A stretch of DNA of 5,424 bases from Treponema sp. (GTDB taxonomy: Bacteria; Spirochaetota; Spirochaetia; Treponematales; Breznakiellaceae): positions 1-5,424 of the forward strand of contig JAISFT010000013.1 of assembly GCA_031263435.1 (NCBI GenBank), given 5' to 3'. The notes beneath the pieces were generated by a model that searched no databases, was not told where the DNA came from, and was given only the letters and a program-made list of their open reading frames with translations. The number at the start of each line of letters is the position of its first letter. Position 1 is the first letter of the stretch. Positions 1-5,424 of this stretch are shown in pieces. Position numbers and translations under genes: made by a program.

Positions 1-510
1 GACGGGGCCCGGGAATGTGCCATCGAGGTGAATTCCTTCTCCAAGCCCGCGGGCTTTACCGGGGTCCGGCTGGGCTGGACCATCGTTCCCCGGGAACTGC
101 GTTATGCGGGGGGGGAAAGCGTGAACGCCGATTGGGCGCGGGTTACGGGGACCATCTTCAACGGCGCCTCCAATATCGCCCAGGCGGGGGCCCTGGCGGC
201 CCTGGATGATGAGGGCATCAAAGAAATGCGGGCCCTCTGCGACTTCTACCTGGGAAACGCCGCCCTGATCCGGGAAGCCCTGGGGAAGCTGGGAATTTCC
301 TGCGTAGGGGGCGATAATTCCCCCTACATCTGGGCCCGTTTCCCCGGCAGGGACAGTTGGGAGGTGTTCAACGAGATCCTTGAAAAATGCCAGGTAATAA
401 CCACACCGGGGGCAGGTTTTGGACCGGCGGGACAAGGCTTTATCCGTTTTTCCGCATTCGGCCACCGCACCGATGTAGAAGAAGCAGTCAGGCGGCTTTC
501 GCGCCTGTAA
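1..510 (+). CDS. dapL: LL-diaminopimelate aminotransferase, C-terminal part (5' truncated by window edge)
   Basis: The open frame enters from base 1 (Asp-Gly-Ala-Arg...) and ends at TAA 508-510, giving 169 codons. The family is about 400 residues, so roughly the N-terminal 240 are outside the window. A GTG at base 28 lies inside the gene and is not its start. This is a fold-type I PLP aminotransferase. SFSKPAGFTGVRLGW contains the Lys that forms the Schiff base with PLP, followed by the conserved GxR stretch. NSPYIWARFPG, TPGAGFGPAGQGFIR and FSAFG near the C-terminus match the DapL pattern (NAPYIW, TPGSGFGPxGEGxxR, TAFG), including the Arg that binds substrate carboxylate. The enzyme is cytoplasmic and converts tetrahydrodipicolinate to LL-2,6-diaminopimelate with glutamate as amino donor, bypassing the DapD/DapC/DapE steps. 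It is likely co-transcribed with the protease-barrel gene 10 bases downstream, with no obvious functional link. Other class I/II aminotransferases are possible but fit the motifs less well. Confidence 0.9.
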   Translation, partial: DGARECAIEVNSFSKPAGFTGVRLGWTIVPRELRYAGGESVNADWARVTGTIFNGASNIAQAGALAALDDEGIKEMRALCDFYLGNAALIREALGKLGISCVGGDNSPYIWARFPGRDSWEVFNEILEKCQVITTPGAGFGPAGQGFIRFSAFGHRTDVEEAVRRLSRL

Positions 511-515
511 AGGAG
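510..515 (+). promoter_or_regulatory. Ribosome binding site for the protease-barrel gene
   Basis: AAGGAG overlaps the last base of the dapL stop codon and is followed by a 5-base spacer to ATG 521. It fixes the start of the next gene and indicates that the two genes are read from one message. Confidence 0.75.
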
Positions 516-520
516 TCGGT

Positions 521-2314
521 ATGTTCCACCGCCGCGGGCTAAGGGGTTTTGTTCTCTTCTTCTGCATCGTTCCGGTCTTTGCCCAGACCCCGCTGGCCCA
601 GGGCCCGGACCCCCGGACGCTGCAGGAATTTGTGGGATATATCAACCAGAGTTTCCGTCCCGAAACCGTGAGCCTGATGCAGAACATCGCAGAGGAACTG
701 GAACAACGGGGGCAGAGGGATGCCGCCAGGGGCATCGAAGACTACCTGCAGGGAAGCTGCGGCACCGGTTTAGTCTACGTGGGCGCAGACGGCGCCAACT
801 ACATCATCACCAGCCACCGTATCATCAGCCAGGCCGAAGGGCTTTCTATAACTTTTGAAAAACCGGATGGCAGCAGGACCAGTTTTACCGGACTTTCCAT
901 TGCGGCGGCGGACGAGGAAATGGATCTTGCCCTTCTGGTCTTTGAAAACGGGGAACGGCCCTTTAGCGAGGGGCCTCCCCTGCTGGGCCGGCAGTTGTGG
1001 ATGGAGGAAACCGTTTATGCCGCCGGATTTTCCGGCGCCGGGAAATCCAACGAAGGAGAATCCGGTGCGGGAACCACAGCGGTCTGGGAAATCGAGCAGG
1101 GCGAAGTTTCCGATCTTTATGTCTATATTCCCGGCAACGATGAAATCATGCGGATGAGGGGGCCCTATATCCGGCATACTGCCCCGGTGGATTCGGGAAA
1201 TTCGGGGGGGCCTCTCCTGGCGAGGGCCCCGGGGGCCCCGGCGGGCTATGCCGTTGCGGGGATCAACACCCTGAGCGCCTGGAACCAGGCCCGGGCTTGG
1301 GACCGGGCCCCGGACCAGGGGGCCAATTACGCCATACCCATTGACCGGGTGGAAGATTTTTTGCAGGAGGTTTTGGGGGCCAGGAACGACCGGATCGCGC
1401 TGGAGGAGCGCCTGCTTGCCTTTACCCAGGGCTTGACGGTCTCCCACTTATCGTACCAGCACATCGCCAGGTACCTTTCCAACAGTTTTACTGCGGAAAA
1501 CGCCGGGCCTGCCCTTATGCTGATGCTCGAAGCCGCCCCCGGACCGGTTCTTGAAAACACCATGCGGGCCTTTAACGATTCGCCGCTGGAGGGGATAAAT
1601 CTGGCGGTGGCCTGGGCCGTCGGGGATTATTTGCAGAGGGAACATACCGGCGCGCTGGATGTGGAAACGATAGAAAGTCTCAATCAGACACATTACTTTA
1701 TAAGCTTCCAAAACTCCGGCATGCCGAACCGTTCCGCGGGTGTACCGGATAATTCCGAATGGGTAAACGAGTACGGTATCTGGCGAATCCGGCGTCTCAG
1801 CAAATTTACCACAGCAAGGGGGCCGGAGCGCGGGGAAGAGGAACAGGAATCCAGACTGCGGACCTCGTATCTGTTTTCTTTATCTGCGGGTTATGCCTAT
1901 ATTTTTGACGCGGGTCATGCGCTGGCGGCAGACGCCGGCCTTTATCTGTGGCACTTTGGTCTTGGCATCCGAATCTACTACGGGGGAGCTTCCTACCTGC
2001 GGGGAGAAAGCGCCCTGGGGTTCTACCTTCCCATCCGCATCAAAGACCGCTTCGGCATTACCCCCTTCGCGGGCTTTGGGGCGGGCTTTGTCTGGAAAGA
2101 CAGGGACAGCATGGACAGGGGCGGCACGAATCTGAGCAGCCAATCGAAGACCTTCGACCTGTGCATATCGGGCCAGGGGGGACTCAGGATAACCAGCTCC
2201 CTGGCGCCGGGACTCTTTCTGCAGGGCATGTACCAGTACAACTACGAAGTATACGCCGGGGCGGACAAGCCAAACCCCCATGCCTTCGTTGTGAGCATCG
2301 GGTATGGGTTTTAG
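521..2314 (+). CDS. Exported trypsin/HtrA-like serine protease fused to a C-terminal outer-membrane beta-barrel
   Basis: 597 residues. Residues 1-21 form a signal peptide (MFHRRGLRG, then a hydrophobic core, cleavage predicted after V-F-A21). Residues about 78-283 are a trypsin-like protease domain of the HtrA/Do type. His99 is in IITSHRI, Asp135 in EEMDLALLVF and Ser228 in the classic GNSGGPLL motif; NYAIPIDRVEDFL closes the domain as in HtrA proteins. No PDZ domain follows. Residues about 285-440 are a partly helical linker of no recognised family. Residues about 447-597 alternate hydrophobic and polar residues in strands rich in Gly and aromatics (YLFSLSAGYAYIF, FAGFGAGFVW, GLFLQGMYQYNY). 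They end in VVSIGYGF with a terminal Phe, the usual outer-membrane barrel signal; the length suits about eight strands. The N-terminus of such a barrel normally faces the periplasm, so the protease probably acts there as an outer-membrane-tethered enzyme. The start is supported by the AAGGAG site. The substrate is unknown. Confidence 0.85.
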   Translation: MFHRRGLRGFVLFFCIVPVFAQTPLAQGPDPRTLQEFVGYINQSFRPETVSLMQNIAEELEQRGQRDAARGIEDYLQGSCGTGLVYVGADGANYIITSHRIISQAEGLSITFEKPDGSRTSFTGLSIAAADEEMDLALLVFENGERPFSEGPPLLGRQLWMEETVYAAGFSGAGKSNEGESGAGTTAVWEIEQGEVSDLYVYIPGNDEIMRMRGPYIRHTAPVDSGNSGGPLLARAPGAPAGYAVAGINTLSAWNQARAWDRAPDQGANYAIPIDRVEDFLQEVLGARNDRIALEERLLAFTQGLTVSHLSYQHIARYLSNSFTAENAGPALMLMLEAAPGPVLENTMRAFNDSPLEGINLAVAWAVGDYLQREHTGALDVETIESLNQTHYFISFQNSGMPNRSAGVPDNSEWVNEYGIWRIRRLSKFTTARGPERGEEEQESRLRTSYLFSLSAGYAYIFDAGHALAADAGLYLWHFGLGIRIYYGGASYLRGESALGFYLPIRIKDRFGITPFAGFGAGFVWKDRDSMDRGGTNLSSQSKTFDLCISGQGGLRITSSLAPGLFLQGMYQYNYEVYAGADKPNPHAFVVSIGYGF

Positions 2315-2324
2315 CCTGTGGCGC
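2315..2324. other. Convergent intergenic gap of 10 bases, no terminator seen
   Basis: The TAG of the protease-barrel gene (2312-2314) and the TAA of the permease/lipoprotein frame (2325-2327, minus strand) face each other across 10 bases. I see no GC hairpin followed by a T run on either strand here. The best inverted pair nearby, GGCGC 2320-2324 with GCGCC 2343-2347, has an 18-base loop and no T run, so I do not call it a terminator. Confidence 0.6.
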
Positions 2325-2900
2325 TTATTGGGTAACGTATTCGGCGCCCCGTTCATCCAATACTTCCAGGGACGAAAGGGCCAGGTACGGGTAGAAGTAG
2401 CCTTCTTCCTCGTAATAGCTTAAATCCCCCACCGCTTCTACCCATTCATCCACATCGGGATACAATCGTTCCGGCAGACTTTGGGTGTCCCAGGCTACTT
2501 CGAATCCGGCGTTGCTGTCGGTTCCGCAGCAGCCGGGGCCATAGCGCAGGACAAAACAATATTCGGCATCGATCCCCGCATACTGTTCCCGCTTGAACAG
2601 CCCCTGGAGCTTTATGGTCTTCCCCAAATAATCATCGACATTCAGGTAGATATCGTTGGTCTGGGCGATAAACATCTTTTCTTTTATTTCAACAAGCTGA
2701 CTGTCCAAGCTGCGATCCACCGGATCAAGCCTGTGCAGGGCGGGACCCGGGACAGAGGCCTCGACGACGGGTCCCAGATCCACCGACTGGGTACCGGCCT
2801 TGTTTTTTTTGACAACCAGCATACGGGAATTGCTGCAGCCCAAAAGCAGGATCACCAGAAAGAGCGAAAGGGCGGCGGCGGAACGGGACAGGGCTTTCAT
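2325..2900 (-). other. Lipoprotein module with YcgQ C-terminal-like domain; possible separate gene by internal start
   Basis: Starting at ATG 2900 this would be a 191-residue lipoprotein. MKALSRSAAALSLFLVILLL is a textbook lipoprotein signal and G-Cys22 the lipidation site. The start has its own AAGGAG 9 bases upstream. After a low-complexity linker (about 25-75), residues about 82-181 show the order GKTI-hxGhhxRE, a Cys-containing strand, CCGxD, then WVEAVGDL, seen in the C-terminal OB-like domain of YcgQ/TIGR03943 proteins. Those proteins are predicted partners of the YcgR permease and have been noted beside zinc uptake genes. Unlike YcgQ, the N-terminal membrane segment is replaced by a lipid anchor (or by the permease, if fused). 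Both readings place the domain in the periplasm. Cys114, Cys124 and Cys125 are candidate metal or redox ligands. The domain match is from memory of the motif pattern, not from a search. Confidence 0.6.
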
Positions 2901-3734
2901 AGGTCTTTTCTCCTTTATGAATACGGTACACACATCGATCAGCCAAAAGAGCAGGAACATAAAAATATTTATCATCACCACGCTCGCCCCCGTGGGGGTA
3001 GCGGAAACATAGGAAATAACCACGCCGGTAAAAAAACAGCCGACCGAAACACAGGCGGAACAGATCGTAACGCTTCTGAATTTCTTGAACAGCCGCATGG
3101 AGGTAAGGGCGGGGAAAACGATAAGGCTTGATATCAGCATGGCCCCCATCATCCTCATGCCCAGTACAATGGTGATGGCCGTTAAAAAGGCAATAAGCAT
3201 GTTGTAGAGCCCGGTTTTTACCCCCGTCGCCTTCGCGAAGGTTTCGTCAAAGGTTATGGCGAAGAGCTTGTTATAAAACAGGGCAAACAAAACAAGCACC
3301 GTTACCGACAGGGCGATGCTTAAATACACATCGTTTTTTTTCATGGCAAGGATGCTGCCGAACAGGTAATTGCACACATCGGTATTCATTCCGGTGGTCA
3401 TCGAGATTAAGACCACCCCCACCGCCAGGGATCCGGTAGAAATAAGGGCGATGGCGGCGTCCCCTTTAATTTTACTGTTTTCGCTCAGGCGCAGCAGCAA
3501 AAAGGCCGCAGCGATGACGATGGGAATAGAAACCGCCAGGGGGGCCACATTCATCGCGGTGGCCAGGGCAAGGGTCCCAAAGCCCACATGGGAAAGGCCG
3601 TCGCCGATCATCGAATACCGTTTTAATACCAGGCTGACCCCCAGCAGGGCGGCGCAGAGGGAAACCATGAAGCCGACTATAACGGCCCGGACAAGAAAGG
3701 GGTAAGAAAACATCTCAAAGAGAACGGCGAACAT
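2325..3734 (-). CDS. ABC-3 family divalent metal (Zn/Mn) permease, in frame with a C-terminal YcgQ-like lipoprotein domain
   Basis: 469 residues from ATG 3734. This start is preferred over an upstream ATG at 3782 because GGAGG lies 7 bases before it and it leaves only a 20-base overlap with the ATPase gene. Residues 1-275 are a polytopic permease of the ZnuB/TroC type with about eight or nine hydrophobic helices. It carries the family motif GDGLSHVGFGTLA at about 44-56 (compare the DxLSHA motif of ABC-3 permeases) and the loop ATGVKTGLYNMLIA that likely contacts the ATPase. Such permeases are about 260-300 residues, so the frame is about 190 residues too long. Met279 begins a second module with a basic N-terminus, a hydrophobic core, lipobox LLLGC (Cys300), a linker, and then residues about 360-459 resembling the YcgQ (TIGR03943/DUF1980) C-terminal domain: YLGKTIKLQGLFKRE, CFVLRYGPGCCGTDSNAGFEV, WVEAVGDL. 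It may be a true fusion or two overlapping products. Its role is metal import at the inner membrane. Zinc is favoured only by family association. Confidence 0.82.
   Translation of the reverse strand: MFAVLFEMFSYPFLVRAVIVGFMVSLCAALLGVSLVLKRYSMIGDGLSHVGFGTLALATAMNVAPLAVSIPIVIAAAFLLLRLSENSKIKGDAAIALISTGSLAVGVVLISMTTGMNTDVCNYLFGSILAMKKNDVYLSIALSVTVLVLFALFYNKLFAITFDETFAKATGVKTGLYNMLIAFLTAITIVLGMRMMGAMLISSLIVFPALTSMRLFKKFRSVTICSACVSVGCFFTGVVISYVSATPTGASVVMINIFMFLLFWLIDVCTVFIKEKRPMKALSRSAAALSLFLVILLLGCSNSRMLVVKKNKAGTQSVDLGPVVEASVPGPALHRLDPVDRSLDSQLVEIKEKMFIAQTNDIYLNVDDYLGKTIKLQGLFKREQYAGIDAEYCFVLRYGPGCCGTDSNAGFEVAWDTQSLPERLYPDVDEWVEAVGDLSYYEEEGYFYPYLALSSLEVLDERGAEYVTQ
2910..2915 (-). promoter_or_regulatory. 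Internal ribosome binding site before the lipoprotein start
   Basis: On the minus strand AAGGAG is followed by a 9-base spacer and ATG 2900. It lies inside the long permease frame at codons Lys-Glu. In another frame a TAA (minus strand, 2917-2915) overlaps the site, the arrangement usual when an upstream gene stops at the next gene's ribosome site. In the frame used here no stop occurs. Confidence 0.6.
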
Positions 3735-4446
3735 AAAACTCCCTCCCCGCATCAGATTTAAGGTATTCACCGGCGGTTCCAAAGAAACAGGGCGTATTTA
3801 CCTTTTCATCAAGAGATCTTTTAAGGTGAAGCACCGTATGGGCATACTTTGCCGCGGATTCGATGTCATGGGAAACCATCACTATGGTAAGGCCCATCTC
3901 CCGGTTGAGTTGTTCCAGAAGTTCGTAGACACCGGCAGTAACCAGCGGATCGAGGCCGGCGGCGGGTTCGTCCAGGACAAGCAGTTTACGGGAGGCACAG
4001 AGGGCGCGGGCCAACAGTACCCGCCGCTGCTGGCCGCCGGAAAGTTCCCTAAAGCAGTGTTCCCGCAGATCCCAAATTCCCAAACGGCGCATGTTCTCTT
4101 CCGCAGCGGCCTTTTCCGGCCGGGAATAAAAGGGGCGCAAACCCATGCGGCCCAGGCTGCCGGACAGCACGATTTCGTACACCCCGGCGGGAAAATCCTT
4201 TTTTGCCGCCATTTGCTGGGAAAGGTAGCCGGTCTCATGGGAGCCTATTCCCGCCCCCCGTTTTATACTGCCCGACATGGGAGCAATGAGGCCCAAAATT
4301 CCCAGGATCAGGGTACTCTTACCCGATCCATTCTCCCCGACAATACAAAGATAATCCCCCCGGGGAACCGTAAAATTGAGCCCCCGGATAACGGCATAGC
4401 CGTTATAACCAAGGGCAGCGTCAAGGACAGAAATGATCGGGTCCAT
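3715..4446 (-). CDS. ABC transporter ATPase for divalent metal uptake (ZnuC/TroB/MntB type)
   Basis: About 243 residues, close to the family length of roughly 240-260. Counted from the in-frame GTG at 4449, all nucleotide-binding motifs are present: Walker A GENGSGKST (38-46), Q-loop GYLSQQ (Gln78), signature LSGGQQRR (136-143), Walker B LLVLDEP with Glu161, D-loop AGLDP and H-loop SHD with His194. The segment DFPAGVYEIVLSGSLGR after the Q-loop matches the metal ABC ATPases, where a similar FPxTVxEVVxxG pattern is usual. The enzyme works as a cytoplasmic dimer, driving the permease encoded next by ATP hydrolysis. ATG 4446 or GTG 4449 is the start; neither has a strong ribosome site, and the lipoprotein gene upstream stops only 6 bases before ATG 4446, which suggests translational coupling. 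The 3' end overlaps the permease start by 20 bases. Iron, manganese or zinc cannot be told apart from the ATPase alone. Confidence 0.9.
   Translation of the reverse strand: MDPIISVLDAALGYNGYAVIRGLNFTVPRGDYLCIVGENGSGKSTLILGILGLIAPMSGSIKRGAGIGSHETGYLSQQMAAKKDFPAGVYEIVLSGSLGRMGLRPFYSRPEKAAAEENMRRLGIWDLREHCFRELSGGQQRRVLLARALCASRKLLVLDEPAAGLDPLVTAGVYELLEQLNREMGLTIVMVSHDIESAAKYAHTVLHLKRSLDEKVNTPCFFGTAGEYLKSDAGREFYVRRSL
3739..3746 (-). promoter_or_regulatory. Ribosome binding site that sets the permease start
   Basis: The minus strand reads GGAGGGAG, then TTTT, then ATG 3734. It lies within the last codons of the ATPase gene and decides against the earlier in-frame ATGs at 3752 and 3782. Confidence 0.65.
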
Positions 4447-4452
4447 CACTGC

Positions 4453-5205
4453 CTAGTACGCATCCGCACCGGCCGCCGCGGAAGGGACCGGTGGACGAAC
4501 AAGGGAAAGGAGGTAGTCCTGATCAAAGAGCAGAACCAGCTCGTCCGCCTGGGCACGGGTAAAATGGACAAAGAGGTAGAGGGACTGGCCGGGATCGGAG
4601 ACCGCCAGGACATTGGTGCACTGCTCCTGAAACACCGTAAAATAGGGAGTTTCCCCCCCGGTGAAACCGTCCCGCTTGAAGGCATAACCAAGGTCATAGC
4701 GGGGATTACCCTGGGAGCCAAGGGCAAGGCCGAAGCCCTTAATCTGGGGGGAAAATCCCCATTGGATCATGCCCTGCAGAGTCCCGTAGATCCGCCGGGT
4801 ACGGTTTGCCCTGTCGATAAGGCTGCGATCCTGGTAATCAACCTTGTACTTTTCCAGGGCTTCCCGAAAGGCGGCCCGGTTTGAGGAGTTCCAGTACTGC
4901 CGGAAGGTCATGCCCTGGTGCCTGAATTCCAGGTATACCGTGTTATTCCGGGGGCAAAAGTACACATTGACTTCTCTTTTTTTGCTCACCGCGGAGGAAA
5001 GGGGTTGGGAAAATTCCGCATCAATAAGCCCCGCCGAAACAGGGTCCAGGTCCGCGATCCACTCATCCTCCGCCGGGGCTGCAGCGGATGAAGGGCCGCC
5101 GGCGCAGGAACATACCAACATGGTGATAAACACCAAAGCCAGGGGCCCGAAAGAAACGAGCTTCTTAACGAAGGGGCCCGAAAATACGTTAGGTTTCACA
5201 GCCAT
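4453..5205 (-). CDS. Putative lipoprotein of unrecognised family, first gene of the metal-transporter operon
   Basis: 250 residues. The N-terminus has two Lys (14-15) before a hydrophobic stretch, GPLALVFITMLVCSC, which ends in a relaxed, spirochaete-style lipobox with Cys34 the likely lipidation site (V-C-S-C). A Ser/Ala-rich linker follows (35-45). The mature part is mixed alpha/beta and aromatic-rich: REVNVYFCPRNNTVYLEFRHQG (about 77-98), QYWNSSNRAAFREALEKYK (103-121), a basic patch RANRTRRIYG (132-141), and late strands SLYLFVHFTRAQADELVLLF (208-227). The tail is rich in Pro and Ala. I do not recognise the family. It lacks the His-rich loop and length (about 300) of ZnuA/TroA binding proteins, so it should not be called one. 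It ends 6 bases before the ATPase start, so it is clearly in the operon. ATG 5205 has no good ribosome site; GTG 5199 is an alternative, and an in-frame TAA at about 5229-5227 blocks extension. It is probably anchored on the periplasmic face of a membrane. Confidence 0.75.
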   Translation of the reverse strand: MAVKPNVFSGPFVKKLVSFGPLALVFITMLVCSCAGGPSSAAAPAEDEWIADLDPVSAGLIDAEFSQPLSSAVSKKREVNVYFCPRNNTVYLEFRHQGMTFRQYWNSSNRAAFREALEKYKVDYQDRSLIDRANRTRRIYGTLQGMIQWGFSPQIKGFGLALGSQGNPRYDLGYAFKRDGFTGGETPYFTVFQEQCTNVLAVSDPGQSLYLFVHFTRAQADELVLLFDQDYLLSLVRPPVPSAAAGADAY

Positions 5206-5309
5206 GTATTTTGTTATATACGATGGTTATGGTCAAGCTTGCGACTTGGCAGGGCACCCTGCATTTGGTTTTGTATAAGGGTCCAATAGATCCTCCCCAA
5301 GGTCAATAT
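5206..5309 (-). promoter_or_regulatory. Likely promoter/leader region of the metal-transporter operon
   Basis: This is the only AT-richer, non-coding stretch in the window and lies just upstream of the operon's first gene. One weak sigma70-like pair on the minus strand is TTGGGG (5300-5295), a 17-base spacer and TATACA (5277-5272). Another is TTGACC (5236-5231), a 17-base spacer and CAAAAT (5213-5208), but it would start transcription past ATG 5205. Neither is convincing. TTGACC occurs twice (5306-5301 and 5236-5231). The region could also serve a divergent gene beyond the window. Confidence 0.35.
5249..5262. promoter_or_regulatory. 14-bp inverted repeat, candidate operator
   Basis: GCAGGG-CA-CCCTGC is a perfect 6+6 dyad with a 2-base centre, about 45-57 bases upstream of the lipoprotein ATG. 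With the weak TATACA box it would lie just after the transcription start, where a repressor could act. It does not match a Zur, Fur or TroR box that I know. The 2-base centre is too short for a stable RNA hairpin loop, which favours a DNA-binding site if it is functional. The Pstl-like GC content makes chance occurrence possible. Confidence 0.35.
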
Positions 5310-5424
5310 GGCGGGGGAATGCGGGGGCGGGGGGGGGGGGGGCCGGGGCCGGGGGCGGGGGGGGGGGGGGGGGGGGGGGGGGTGGGGGGGGGCGGGGGGG
5401 GGGAGAATGGTGAGGGTGGGGGGG
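5310..5424. other. Poly-G low-complexity tail, probable sequencing/assembly artefact at contig end
   Basis: From about 5310 the sequence becomes almost pure G, with runs of 14 (5329-5342) and 26 (5357-5382) broken by isolated C, T or A, and it continues to the last base. The preceding sequence is ordinary. Such runs are typical of two-colour sequencing reads where absence of signal is called G. I see no gene here and would not treat these bases as genomic. Confidence 0.85.

Noticed and set aside
28..30. GTG 28 as the start of a short gene
   Set aside because: It lies just before the PLP-lysine motif of an aminotransferase whose frame is open to base 1, so it is an internal valine.
15..209. 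A 64-codon frame overlapping dapL in another phase
   Set aside because: The dapL frame carries the PLP-lysine motif and other family motifs through this region; the alternative is Gly/Arg-rich shadow translation.
770..1447. A 225-codon open frame on the minus strand opposite the protease domain
   Set aside because: Its Pro/Gly/Arg-rich low-complexity translation is typical of antisense to GC-rich genes, and the plus strand holds the catalytic triad.
2481..3131. A 216-codon open frame on the plus strand opposite the permease/lipoprotein
   Set aside because: It is antisense to the helices of the permease and the CC-motif domain, it has no convincing start, and its sequence is highly polar and repetitive.
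3735..3782. The upstream in-frame ATG at 3782 (and 3752) as permease start
   Set aside because: It would overlap the ATPase gene by 68 bases and add a polar segment not expected in this family; ATG 3734 has a good GGAGG site at 7 bases.
3826..4884. A 352-codon open frame on the plus strand opposite the ATPase and lipoprotein genes
   Set aside because: The minus strand here carries a clear ABC ATPase with every motif and a lipoprotein with signal peptide. The plus frame has no recognisable motif and is the usual shadow frame of GC-rich coding DNA.
5325..5400. Possible G-quadruplex or regulatory G tract
   Set aside because: Runs of 26 G at a contig end are far better explained by no-signal base calls than by a functional structure.

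Overview
The window looks like a bacterial chromosome fragment at the end of an assembly contig. It is GC-rich (by eye, near 60 %) and densely coded, with two convergent gene clusters. Several traits suggest a spirochaete, probably a Treponema relative. These are an LL-diaminopimelate aminotransferase, abundant lipoproteins with relaxed lipoboxes, a TroB/TroC-type metal ABC transporter, and a Gram-negative outer-membrane beta-barrel ending in Phe. The taxonomic call is an inference without database support.

Left cluster (+ strand, 1-2314): the C-terminal part of dapL (lysine/diaminopimelate synthesis) runs in from the left edge. Ten bases after its stop, behind an AAGGAG ribosome site, comes a 597-residue exported protein. 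It has a trypsin/HtrA-like protease domain with a complete His-Asp-Ser triad, a middle segment of unknown fold, and a C-terminal domain that reads as a small outer-membrane beta-barrel. It has no PDZ domain. This combination is the most unusual architecture in the window.

Right cluster (- strand, 5205-2325): transcription order is (i) a lipoprotein of unrecognised family, (ii) an ABC ATPase of the zinc/manganese (ZnuC/TroB) type, and (iii) an ABC-3 family metal permease whose reading frame continues without a stop into a lipoprotein-like segment. That segment has its own ribosome site, Met start, signal peptide and lipobox. Its C-terminal domain resembles the C-terminal domain of YcgQ (TIGR03943/DUF1980), including a Cys-Cys motif. 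The genes overlap or nearly touch, so they form an operon for divalent metal uptake. No ZnuA/TroA-type binding protein is visible in the window; the unknown lipoprotein sits at the head of the operon where one might be expected.

The two clusters converge with a 10-base gap and no recognisable terminator. Upstream of the right cluster is about 100 bases of AT-richer leader with a perfect 14-bp dyad. From about 5310 to the end the sequence collapses into long G runs, which look like a sequencing or assembly artefact rather than genome.
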